Notes under the pieces: generated by a model
Told to the model about the DNA's origin: nothing
Database searches by the model: none
The model's input: the letters and a program-made list of their open reading frames with translations, nothing else
Assembly (NCBI RefSeq): GCF_051062515.1
Contig: NZ_JAMXEK010000001.1
DNA: 64,000 nucleotides
Direction: 5' to 3' (one strand)
From: Aliarcobacter sp017996075
Lineage (GTDB): Bacteria; Campylobacterota; Campylobacteria; Campylobacterales; Arcobacteraceae
Position numbers and translations under genes: made by a program
Shown: positions 8,793-16,613 of the stretch, piece by piece
Position numbering within the stretch: position 1 is the first letter of the stretch
Layout of the letters: each line of letters starts with the position of its first letter

Positions 8793-9454
8793 TGAACTAT
8801 ATCTCCTCCTAGTTTTGCAAATTGTAGTAAACTAGCTATTGAAACTGATCTATCTGCAATTTTTTCTAATCTTCTTAAACTACTTAAAAGGTCAAAATAC
8901 TCTTTAGAAAGGTCAAGTTTTTGAGTTATTAGTTTTAAAATATTTTTCTCTATCATTAAATATAAATCATCTGTTTTGCTCTCTTCAACAATAACTCTTT
9001 GATACTTCTCTTCAACTTTAGAGTGTTCTTGTTCGTCTATTATTGAAATTGCAGTTTTTGTAGATAATAAAGCTGATTTTAGAAGTGGTATTGTGTACTC
9101 TAAAATAGTATTTGTATTTAAATCTTCACTATAAGATCTTCTAAACATTTTTGCAAAATCTTTTGTATTTGCAGCTGTTCTTACCATCTCATTTGTGATT
9201 TTTAAAAATGCCACCATTCTTCTTAAATCTCTTGCTTCCGGAGTATATAAAGCTAAAGTTGTAATTATAAGATTATCTATCTCATTTGATTTTACTAGAA
9301 ATTTTTTTTCACTAACTTCAACATTTTTTAAATTCTCTATTTTTCTCTCATTTAAAGCTTTTAAACAAACCTCTAAAGCCTCAACAATATCTAATCCTAG
9401 TTTTTCTACATCACTTTTTATAAGTTTTAATTTCTCTTCATATGGTTTTAACAT
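8786..9454 (-). CDS. phoU: Phosphate transport system regulatory protein PhoU
   Basis: Helical protein of 222 residues with two PhoU repeats. The metal-binding type motifs appear as EIDNLIITTLALYTPEARDLRR in the first repeat and SLRRLEKIADRSVSIA in the second. PhoU connects the Pst transporter with PhoR and keeps the regulon off in high phosphate. Its ATG overlaps the pstB stop (TAATG), as expected for translational coupling. Confidence 0.93.
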   Translation of the reverse strand: MLKPYEEKLKLIKSDVEKLGLDIVEALEVCLKALNERKIENLKNVEVSEKKFLVKSNEIDNLIITTLALYTPEARDLRRMVAFLKITNEMVRTAANTKDFAKMFRRSYSEDLNTNTILEYTIPLLKSALLSTKTAISIIDEQEHSKVEEKYQRVIVEESKTDDLYLMIEKNILKLITQKLDLSKEYFDLLSSLRRLEKIADRSVSIASLLQFAKLGGDIVQS

Positions 9455-10224
9455 TATCCAAATCTCCCTGTAATATAATCTTCTGTTTTTTTATTTGTTG
9501 GATTAACAAAGATAGTCTCTGTTATATCGTACTCTATTAGTTTTCCTAAGTGGAAAAATGCCGTATAATCAGCAACCCTTGCAGCTTGTTGCATATTATG
9601 AGTTACAGTAATTATTGTATAATCTTGTTTTAACTCAAGCATAAGTGCTTCAATTTTTTCTGTAGAAATTGGATCAAGTGCACTTGTTGGTTCATCCATT
9701 AAAATAACTTCTGGTTTTATAGCAATTGTTCTTGCAATACAAAGTCTTTGTTGCTGACCACCTGAAAGTGATGTTCCAGGAGTTGTTAATTTATCTTTTA
9801 CTTCATTCCAAAGACCAGCTTTTATTAAAGATGTTTCAACAAGTTCATCACAATCTTTTCCTTTTTTTACCATCCCATGTTTTAAGGGCGCATAAGCAAC
9901 ATTATCATAAATTGATTTTGGGAAAGGATTTGGTTGTTGAAATACCATTCCAACTCTTTTCCTAACACTTACTTCATCTACATCTTTATCATAAATATTT
10001 TTTTTATCAATTATAATTTTTCCATCAATTTTAACAATAGGAATTAAATCATTCATTCTATTTATACATCTTAAAAATGTAGATTTACCACAACCTGATG
10101 GTCCAATTAGTGCTGTAATTTTATTTTGATACAAATTAACATCTATATCAAACAAAGCTTGATTTGAGCCATAAAAAAGATTTAGATTTTTAACATCTAT
10201 TTTTGATTTTATATCTTTATTCAT
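9454..10224 (-). CDS. pstB: Phosphate ABC transporter ATP-binding protein PstB
   Basis: Cytoplasmic ATPase of the high-affinity phosphate importer, 256 residues. Walker A is GPSGCGKST, the Q-loop is VFQQPNPFP, the ABC signature is LSGGQQQR, Walker B is ILMDEPTSALDP and the switch His is in TVTHNMQQ. The FRCINRMNDLIP block after Walker A is characteristic of PstB. Follows pstA after 14 bases. Confidence 0.97.
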   Translation of the reverse strand: MNKDIKSKIDVKNLNLFYGSNQALFDIDVNLYQNKITALIGPSGCGKSTFLRCINRMNDLIPIVKIDGKIIIDKKNIYDKDVDEVSVRKRVGMVFQQPNPFPKSIYDNVAYAPLKHGMVKKGKDCDELVETSLIKAGLWNEVKDKLTTPGTSLSGGQQQRLCIARTIAIKPEVILMDEPTSALDPISTEKIEALMLELKQDYTIITVTHNMQQAARVADYTAFFHLGKLIEYDITETIFVNPTNKKTEDYITGRFG

Positions 10225-10238
10225 TTAATATTTTCCTT

Positions 10239-11426
10239 TTACCATTTTACTTCAAATTTTTTTCGCAAGAATATTGCTATTGCATTTAGTGAAATTAATA
10301 TTGTTAATAAAACTAAAATTCCTGCTGCTGTTTTTTCTATATACATACCTTCAGGCATTCCAGCCCAAGTAAATAGTTGTGCAGGCATAACTGTTGCAGC
10401 TTGGGTAACCATTGAAGGAGCATCTGGAATAAATGCAATCATTCCTATGATAATTAATGGTGCAGTCTCTCCCATAGCTTGTGCTAAACCAATAATTGAA
10501 CCTGTCATTATCCCAGGAAAAGCAAGAGGTAAAACATGGTCACGTGTTACTTGAATTTTATTTAACCCTAAACCATATCCTGCTTGTCTGATACTATCTG
10601 GAACTGCTCTTAAAGCTGCTCTTGAACTTACAATTATAATTGGTAATGTCATAAGAGCAAGAGTTAATCCACCAACTAAAGGTGAACTTCTTGGCATTCC
10701 AAATAGATTAATAAATATTGCAAGTCCTAAAAGTCCAAATAAAATAGATGGAATTGCTGCAAGATTATTTATGTTTATTTCAATAAATCTTGTAAATTTA
10801 TTATCACCTGCAAACTCTTCAAGGTAAATTGCTGTCATAACTCCAATTGGAAATGCAACTGCCATTGTTATAATTAAAGTCAAAATAGAACCTATAACAG
10901 CTGAAAAGATACCAGCATATTCAGGAATTTTTGAGTCACCATTCTCAAAGAATATAGCATTAAACTTTTTATCTATTAAACCTTGAGCATAAAGTTCATC
11001 AACTTTTGCTATATCTTTATCTTTTAGATTATGATTGTGATTTTTTATATATTGGTCAACTTGACTACTTGCTAAAATCCAAATATTTTGAGTTGAATTC
11101 ATATATGTTGGATTTTCTTCTAATAATTTTGGTAAATCTCTAAGTGCTGCTCTTGAAACTAAATTTCTATATTCAGTTGGAACTGCAAATCTTGTATCTT
11201 CTAAAGTTTTTTCATTAAAAGTTACATCTACTTTTACATAAGCTATATTAAATGCAGGAATACCTTTTCCTATCATATCAAAAAGGAAAAATGCCAAAAA
11301 TGCTACTGAAAAAATTAAAGAAGTTAGAGTAAACTTTTTAAATCTTTTCGCACTTACATGTCTTTTTTTTAGAGTTGGGTCATAAAATGGATTATGTTCT
11401 TTATTTTTCTTTTTTCTTTTTATCAT
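10239..11426 (-). CDS. pstA: Phosphate ABC transporter permease PstA (extended form)
   Basis: Inner-membrane permease of 395 residues. After a first membrane segment at about 31-50 there is a roughly 120-residue periplasmic insertion not found in short PstA proteins (DUF3333-like). The typical five-helix permease core follows, with the EAA loop region SIRQAGYGLGLNKIQVTRDHVLPLAFPG visible (about 280-310). Overlaps the end of pstC by 4 bases. Works with PstC, PstB and PstS. Confidence 0.93.
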   Translation of the reverse strand: MIKRKKKNKEHNPFYDPTLKKRHVSAKRFKKFTLTSLIFSVAFLAFFLFDMIGKGIPAFNIAYVKVDVTFNEKTLEDTRFAVPTEYRNLVSRAALRDLPKLLEENPTYMNSTQNIWILASSQVDQYIKNHNHNLKDKDIAKVDELYAQGLIDKKFNAIFFENGDSKIPEYAGIFSAVIGSILTLIITMAVAFPIGVMTAIYLEEFAGDNKFTRFIEININNLAAIPSILFGLLGLAIFINLFGMPRSSPLVGGLTLALMTLPIIIVSSRAALRAVPDSIRQAGYGLGLNKIQVTRDHVLPLAFPGIMTGSIIGLAQAMGETAPLIIIGMIAFIPDAPSMVTQAATVMPAQLFTWAGMPEGMYIEKTAAGILVLLTILISLNAIAIFLRKKFEVKW

Positions 11427-12355
11427 AATGTATTCACTTTATATTTTTCTTTGAATTTTCTTATTAATGACAACGAGATCATATTTAAAATTAGTGTAAC
11501 AATAAATAGTACAAGCCCAAGAGCAAATGCTGAAAGTGTTTCAGGCGAGTTAAACTCAAAATCTCCAACTAAACTATTTACAATAGTAACGGTAACCGTT
11601 GTCATATCTTCAAGTGGATTCCACGATAAATTTGGTCGTAAACCTGCTGCCATAACAACAATCATAGTTTCTCCTAAAGCCCTTGATAAAGCAAGAAGTG
11701 ACGCTGAGATAATTCCAGGCATTGCACTTGGAATCACTATATTTTTTATAGTTTCTCCATGAGTCATTCCTAGAGCAAATGCTGCTTTTCTTTGACTATC
11801 TGGAACAGCTCTTATAACGTCATCGCTTAAAGAAGATATTAAAGGAATAATCATAATTCCCATAACAATTCCTGATGCTAAAGCACTGTTAAAAGTAGCT
11901 TCAAGTCCAAAAAAAGCAGCAGCTTTTACAACAAGTGGAGCAACTGTAATAGCAGCAAAGAAACCATATACAACAGTTGGAATACCAGCAAGAATTTCCA
12001 AAATAGGTTTTAGATAATCTCTAAACTTCGGACTCGCATATTCACTCATATAAATAGCACTTCCAAGACCAATAGGAATAGCAACAAGAAGAGCAATTAT
12101 TGTTATTACAAATGTTCCTGCAAATATTGGTAATGCACCAAACTGGCTATTTGCAACTCCTGGAGACCAAATAGTACCTGTTAAAAAGTACCAAAAGCTT
12201 CTTAATTGAAAAAACTCTATCGCTTCAAACAATATTGAAAATAAAATTCCAAAAGTTGTTAATATAGATATAGCAGCTGCTAAAATAAGAGTATATTTTA
12301 TAAGCTTTTCATTTAGTTCTCTTCGTTTTTTTTCTGATTGAAGACTACTTAACAA
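11423..12355 (-). CDS. pstC: Phosphate ABC transporter permease PstC
   Basis: Inner-membrane permease of 310 residues with six hydrophobic segments. The segments GLGSAIYMSEYASPKFRD, ILAGIPTVVYGFFA and the EAA loop AVPDSQRKAAFALGMTHGETI are typical of PstC. It is the first gene of the pstC-pstA-pstB-phoU-psiE-phoB-phoR run, and a Pho-box-like direct repeat lies 44 bases before its start. Confidence 0.95.
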   Translation of the reverse strand: MLSSLQSEKKRRELNEKLIKYTLILAAAISILTTFGILFSILFEAIEFFQLRSFWYFLTGTIWSPGVANSQFGALPIFAGTFVITIIALLVAIPIGLGSAIYMSEYASPKFRDYLKPILEILAGIPTVVYGFFAAITVAPLVVKAAAFFGLEATFNSALASGIVMGIMIIPLISSLSDDVIRAVPDSQRKAAFALGMTHGETIKNIVIPSAMPGIISASLLALSRALGETMIVVMAAGLRPNLSWNPLEDMTTVTVTIVNSLVGDFEFNSPETLSAFALGLVLFIVTLILNMISLSLIRKFKEKYKVNTL

Positions 12356-12398
12356 ACTTTACCTTTGTGTTAAATTTTTATGAAGTTTAATAAATTTT

Positions 12399-12416
12399 GG
12401 TTACATTGTGGTTACA
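12399..12416 (-). promoter_or_regulatory. Pho-box-like direct repeat upstream of pstC
   Basis: In the minus orientation the site is TGTAACC, 4 bases, TGTAACC: two exact 7-mers separated by 4 bases, 18 bp in all. This is the same geometry as the enterobacterial PHO box (two 7-bp PhoB half-sites with a 4-bp spacer), although the half-site differs. The same arrangement occurs upstream of pstS. Repeats are seen directly; PhoB binding is inference. Confidence 0.7.
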
Positions 12417-12418
12417 GA

Positions 12419-14149
12419 TTATAAAACTTTATAAACTGGCTCTTTTGAGCTCTTTGACTCTTTTTTCATAATATTTAAAGTATCATCAAAATTTAAAATA
12501 TTTGATTTACAATTTATCTCTACAATTGCACAAGATACAGATAAAAGATTAAAATTTCTAGTTGTTCCAAATCTATCTTTTGAGACAATATATCCTAGCT
12601 CTTTATCCTCGTTTGAGTACAAATTTTTTGCACTATATTTAAACTCATTTTGAATATCCAAAGTTAATTCAAAAACATCTTCAAAAGTAAAATCTGTTAA
12701 TCCTACAAAAAAATCATCTCCACCAATATGAGCTATAAAACTATTTTTTGGATATCTTTTTTGTAATAACTCAGAGAATATAAGAATTGCTCTATCTCCT
12801 TGTCTAAATCCATAAATATCATTAAAAGGTTTGAAGTCATTAAAATCAAAGTAGATTATATGAGTTGTATTTATTTGAATATTTCTAAAAGAGTTAGCAA
12901 TAAATTTCTCAATTTGGTTATTTCCAGGTAGTTTTGTTAGTGGACTTTGGTTTGTTGCTATTTCAATATTTCTTTTGTACGACATTGTCAAAAGAGAGTT
13001 TAGATTTATAAATCCTAAATATTTATCACTATTTGTTATAAAAATACCAAGAGAGTTTTGAAAATTTAGATTATACATCTCTAAAATTTTATCAATTCCC
13101 CAAGCCATTTCAACACTTAAAGCAGGTTTTAAATATTTTAATAGTGTTGTTGAAAAATTTTGATTTTGTGCTAAAGATAATCCATATTGAGAGTAAGATA
13201 TTTTTTTTATGTCGCTTTCGTAAATAATTCCAAGAAAATATCTAAATTCATCAATTATTGGAACAAAGTTATGGTCAGTGTTTTTTTTGAAATGTAAAAT
13301 TATGTCATATAAAGAGCTATTTACAGGTAATGGTTCAATTTTATCTATAAATTGTTCATCTATAAATTTATTTTGATCTTCTCTTTTATCATCTAAAATA
13401 AGATTTGAAATATCATTGTAAATTGGTAGTATTTCATTAATATTTTTAGTTGGTTTTTGAACTAAAAATCCTTGTATAAAATCAGCACCAATATCTTTAC
13501 AAGTAAAAAATTCTTTTTCAGTTTCTACTCCTTCTGCAATTACTTGCATTCCCATAATATGTGCCATATCAATGATTGAAGAACAAAAAAGTTTTTTCTT
13601 TGAGTCTTGGTCTATATTTGATATAAAAAATCTATCAATTTTGATAATATTTGCTTCACTAAAATATAAAAGTTTTAATCCAGAAACTCCTATTCCAAAA
13701 TCATCTATTGCAATCGAGTAACCACTTTGTTTATATCTTTGAAGCATTGTTGAAAGAGCATTTTGCTCTATTGAAGTACCTTTTTCGCTTAATTCGAAAA
13801 TTATTTTATCTTTGCTTAAATTGTATTTTGTAAGAATCTTTTGAGTATTTCCAGAACTATAATTTTTGTTGTAGATTATTCTATTGTCAAGATTATAAAA
13901 TAGTTTTAAATTTGGAATATTTATATTTGCAAATTTTTTAATAGCTTTTTCCCTTAGAAGCAAATCAAATTCATATAAATAGTCATTACTAAAAACTAAA
14001 TCAAACAGATCATCAATAGTTGTGATATTTGGTATATCTTGAACATTTCTTAATAGTGCTTCAACAGCATATAGTTTTCCACTTTGTGCATAGATTATTG
14101 GTTGAAAGGCATAATCTAATTTATCTATTATCTCATCCCAATTTATCAT
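12419..14149 (-). CDS. EAL-CBS-GGDEF c-di-GMP signalling protein within the pst locus
   Basis: Protein of 576 residues. The EAL domain occupies about 10-245. Its signature EALLR, the Asn in YNLDN, the Glu in FELSEKG, DDFGIG (usual T replaced by I), IIKIDRFF, AEGVET and QGF are present, so phosphodiesterase activity is plausible. Two CBS-like motifs follow (about 265-390, with FVPIIDE and GIIYESDI). A GGDEF domain (about 400-560) has FDFNDFKPFNDIYGFRQGD and GGDDF in place of GGDEF; I see no RxxD inhibitory site just before it. No membrane segment. The gene lies between pstS and pstC on the same strand, between the pstS terminator and the pstC Pho box. Confidence 0.88.
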   Translation of the reverse strand: MINWDEIIDKLDYAFQPIIYAQSGKLYAVEALLRNVQDIPNITTIDDLFDLVFSNDYLYEFDLLLREKAIKKFANINIPNLKLFYNLDNRIIYNKNYSSGNTQKILTKYNLSKDKIIFELSEKGTSIEQNALSTMLQRYKQSGYSIAIDDFGIGVSGLKLLYFSEANIIKIDRFFISNIDQDSKKKLFCSSIIDMAHIMGMQVIAEGVETEKEFFTCKDIGADFIQGFLVQKPTKNINEILPIYNDISNLILDDKREDQNKFIDEQFIDKIEPLPVNSSLYDIILHFKKNTDHNFVPIIDEFRYFLGIIYESDIKKISYSQYGLSLAQNQNFSTTLLKYLKPALSVEMAWGIDKILEMYNLNFQNSLGIFITNSDKYLGFINLNSLLTMSYKRNIEIATNQSPLTKLPGNNQIEKFIANSFRNIQINTTHIIYFDFNDFKPFNDIYGFRQGDRAILIFSELLQKRYPKNSFIAHIGGDDFFVGLTDFTFEDVFELTLDIQNEFKYSAKNLYSNEDKELGYIVSKDRFGTTRNFNLLSVSCAIVEINCKSNILNFDDTLNIMKKESKSSKEPVYKVL

Positions 14150-14183
14150 AAGTGAATCCTAAAGTATTTTTAAAAGAGGTAAT

Positions 14184-14206
14184 AAAAAGAGCTTTAAGCC
14201 CTTTTT
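14184..14206 (-). terminator. Hairpin downstream of pstS
   Basis: Imperfect inverted repeat: AAAAAG-A-GCTT / AAGC-C-CTTTTT, 10 pairs with one mismatch and a one-base centre, just after the pstS stop and before the EAL-CBS-GGDEF gene. It would separate abundant pstS mRNA from the following genes. Confidence 0.6.
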
Positions 14207-14214
14207 ATTTATTG

Positions 14215-15270
14215 TTAGTGTTTTAAATCTTCTGCTTTTAATTTTTCGTTATTTAAAACTTTTGCTCTAGCTTTTGTTCTTACATCATCAGTTAATGGAA
14301 TAAGTCCTAACTCTGTTAAAACTCCATCTTTCCCAATCATCTTTTCAGATACGAAAAGTTTATTAAATTGATTTAAAGCTGGAACATCTTTTGAGTGTTG
14401 ATTTTTGATATAAAAATACATAGATCTTGCAACTGGATATGAGCTATTTGCAATAGTTTCAACTGTTGGGAAAATATTATCAATACTTAAACCAACAACT
14501 TTATCTTTGTTTTCAGCTAAAAATGAGTATCCAAAAATACCAACAGCAGCTTCATTTTTTGTAAGCTTTTGTACTATTAAATTGTCATTTTCTCCACTTT
14601 CAACAAAAACACCATCTGTTCTAATTTCAGAGTATGCTTTATATTTTTTATTTGCCACTTCATCTTTTTTAAATAAATCTGTATAAACTGCTTTTTTCTC
14701 AAACACAGATTGAAGTACTAACTCTTCAAAAGAGTCTCTTGTTCCTGATGATTTTGGTGGACCATAAACAATTATTTCTCTATTTGGTAGGTTATTGCTA
14801 ATATCTGACCATTTTTTGTAAGGGTTTGCAATAAGTGATTTTCCATCAGCTGCTGGTACTTCTTTTGCAACCGCTAGTGCTAATTGCTCTTTTGTTACAT
14901 TAAAACCTTGTACTTTTGAACTTTGTGCAATAGCAATTCCGTCAAAACCGATTAATGCTTCAGTTATATCTGTAACACCATTTTCTTGACACATTTTAAA
15001 TTCGCTTGCTTTCATAGCTCTTGAAGCATTTGCAATATCTGGAGTATTTATATCAACTCCAGCACAAAATAGTTTTATTCCTCCACCTGTTCCTGTTGAT
15101 TCAACAACTGGTGTTGGAAAAGATGTTGTAGCACCAAACTCTTCAGCAACCGAAGATGAAAAAGGATAAACTGTTGATGAACCAACAATTTTAATTTGAT
15201 CTCTTGCACTTAAAGTTGTAACTAAAAGTGTACTTGCTATTAAAGCCATAGATGTTTTTTTGAAATTCAT
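14215..15270 (-). CDS. pstS: Phosphate-binding protein PstS
   Basis: Periplasmic phosphate receptor, 351 residues, with a signal peptide at about 1-23 ending in LSA. Phosphate-binding loops are visible as GSSTVYPFSS near the N-terminus, GTGGGIKLFCAG, and PPKSSGTRDSFEELV with the conserved SGTR. It delivers phosphate to PstCAB. A Pho-box-like repeat lies 44 bases upstream and a hairpin follows the stop, so it can be transcribed as its own unit at high level. Confidence 0.95.
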   Translation of the reverse strand: MNFKKTSMALIASTLLVTTLSARDQIKIVGSSTVYPFSSSVAEEFGATTSFPTPVVESTGTGGGIKLFCAGVDINTPDIANASRAMKASEFKMCQENGVTDITEALIGFDGIAIAQSSKVQGFNVTKEQLALAVAKEVPAADGKSLIANPYKKWSDISNNLPNREIIVYGPPKSSGTRDSFEELVLQSVFEKKAVYTDLFKKDEVANKKYKAYSEIRTDGVFVESGENDNLIVQKLTKNEAAVGIFGYSFLAENKDKVVGLSIDNIFPTVETIANSSYPVARSMYFYIKNQHSKDVPALNQFNKLFVSEKMIGKDGVLTELGLIPLTDDVRTKARAKVLNNEKLKAEDLKH

Positions 15271-15313
15271 TTTACTTCCTAATAATTTGATATTTGGAAG
15301 TTTAGTTTCGCTT

Positions 15314-15331
15314 GGTTACAATTTGGTTACC
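15314..15331 (-). promoter_or_regulatory. Pho-box-like direct repeat upstream of pstS
   Basis: Minus orientation: GGTAACC, 4 bases, TGTAACC. It has the same 7-4-7 layout and half-site as the element upstream of pstC, at the same distance from the start codon. Seen directly; PhoB binding inferred. Confidence 0.7.
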
Positions 15332-15332
15332 T

Positions 15333-15887
15333 TTAAGATTTTTTTACAAATTGAGTTAAAATAACTATTTTAACACCATTTACACGACCTTCTATTTGTC
15401 CTTCTTCGCTTCCAAGTGAGATATTTCTTACAGCTGTTCCCCTTTTTGCAGTAAATCCAGCACCTTTTACTTCAAGGTCTTTTATAATAGTAACTGTATC
15501 TCCAGCATTTAAAACAACACCATTACAATCTTTTTGTACAACATCGTTGTTAAACTCTTCTAAACCTTTATTTGCCCAATTTAAAGTTTCATCATCTAAA
15601 TAAATCATATCCAAAAGCTCTTGATTGTCTAGTTTTTTTAACATTCTGTATGATAAAACTTTTACTGCAGAAGTCTCGCTCCACATAGCTTCACTTAGAC
15701 AATACCAATGGTTTGGATCAAGCTCACATTTTTGTTCAAATTGTGATTTACATTTTGGGCATAAAAGTGCTGATTGTTCAGCTGTCCCATCACTTGGTGA
15801 TACTTCAAAAATCTCTAAATCTCCTAAACTTTTACAAAGTTCGCAACTATTTTCTGCTCTTTTGATTAAATCTTCTAAAATTCCCAC
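15333..15887 (-). CDS. PhnA-family (YjdM-like) zinc-ribbon protein
   Basis: A 184-residue protein with an N-terminal zinc ribbon (CELCKSLGDLEIF ... CPKCKSQFEQ, two Cys pairs) and a C-terminal PhnA domain (about 110-184: KDCNGVVLNAGDTVTIIKDLEVKG, RGTAVRNISL, EGRVNGVKIVILTQFVKKS). The family is named after E. coli PhnA/YjdM, but a role in phosphonate use has not been demonstrated for it. Next to pstS it may be incidental. The start codon at 15887 is divergent from the HPP gene. Family assignment is good; function is unknown. Confidence 0.82.
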   Translation of the reverse strand: MGILEDLIKRAENSCELCKSLGDLEIFEVSPSDGTAEQSALLCPKCKSQFEQKCELDPNHWYCLSEAMWSETSAVKVLSYRMLKKLDNQELLDMIYLDDETLNWANKGLEEFNNDVVQKDCNGVVLNAGDTVTIIKDLEVKGAGFTAKRGTAVRNISLGSEEGQIEGRVNGVKIVILTQFVKKS

Positions 15888-15927
15888 ATCTACACCTTTT
15901 TTTTAAATATTTTTGATTATAACATAC

Positions 15928-15941
15928 TTGATATAAATCAT
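15928..15941 (+). promoter_or_regulatory. FNR/CRP-type operator upstream of the HPP gene
   Basis: TTGATATAAATCAT matches the FNR consensus TTGAT-N4-ATCAA at all but the last base. Its centre, 15934.5, is 41.5 bases before 15976, with TACCAT (4 of 6 matches to TATAAT) exactly where the -10 element of a class II promoter would lie, 15964-15969. Binding is inferred. Confidence 0.55.
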
Positions 15942-15998
15942 AAAAAAATGCTTATAAATTTATTACCATGGTATTTTAAATTTAAAAGGTAAAAAATT

Positions 15999-16592
15999 AT
16001 GAATCTATTTTATAAACTTTTTGCAAAAAACAACAGAGAAAACTTTGATATTTCAAACTTAATTTGGTCGTGGATTGGTTCATTTTTGGGACTTTTCGCT
16101 ATTGCATTTTTTCATAGAAATTTTTTAGATGATAGTGATTTGACTTTAGTTTTAAGCTCATTTGGAGCAAGTGCTGTTTTGATTTATGGAGCTATAAATT
16201 CGCCACTTGCGCAACCAAAAAATCTAATTGGTGGGCATATAATTTCTGCAATTATTGGAGTATTTTGTTATAAACTTTTTGGTGAAAATTTACTGTTTGC
16301 TGCTGCAATTGCGGTTTCAAGCTCTATTTTAGTTATGCAGCTTACTTTAACTTTGCATCCTCCTGGAGGTGCAACTGCTTTAATAGCAGTAATTGGAACT
16401 CCACAAATTCACGATTTAGGATATTTTTTTGTAATTTTTCCAGTTTTTAGCGGAGCTTTGATTTTATTTTTAATTGCATTTGTAATAAATAATATTCCAA
16501 AAAATAGGGCATATCCAGAGAGTTTTAAAAATTATCTAAAAAAGAAGTATCAAAGGTATAAAAGAAGAAGTCTAAAAAGAGACAAAAAGTAG
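15999..16592 (+). CDS. HPP-family integral membrane protein
   Basis: A 197-residue protein with about five membrane segments and the family signature LHPPGGATALIAVIG at about 123-137. HPP proteins of cyanobacteria and plastids transport nitrite across membranes; other family members are uncharacterised. The C-terminus is strongly basic (KKKYQRYKRRSLKRDKK). It has a single-gene transcription unit with an FNR-type site upstream, which would suit a nitrite or anaerobic-respiration role. Its stop codon lies inside the hairpin shared with the convergent L,D-transpeptidase gene. Confidence 0.85.
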   Translation: MNLFYKLFAKNNRENFDISNLIWSWIGSFLGLFAIAFFHRNFLDDSDLTLVLSSFGASAVLIYGAINSPLAQPKNLIGGHIISAIIGVFCYKLFGENLLFAAAIAVSSSILVMQLTLTLHPPGGATALIAVIGTPQIHDLGYFFVIFPVFSGALILFLIAFVINNIPKNRAYPESFKNYLKKKYQRYKRRSLKRDKK

Positions 16593-16613
16593 TTTTAGAT
16601 TAAAACTACTTTT
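16585..16613. terminator. Bidirectional terminator overlapping two convergent stop codons
   Basis: Perfect 13-bp inverted repeat AAAAGTAGTTTTA / TAAAACTACTTTT with a 3-base loop. It contains the TAG of the HPP gene and the TAA of the convergent L,D-transpeptidase gene. Confidence 0.8.
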
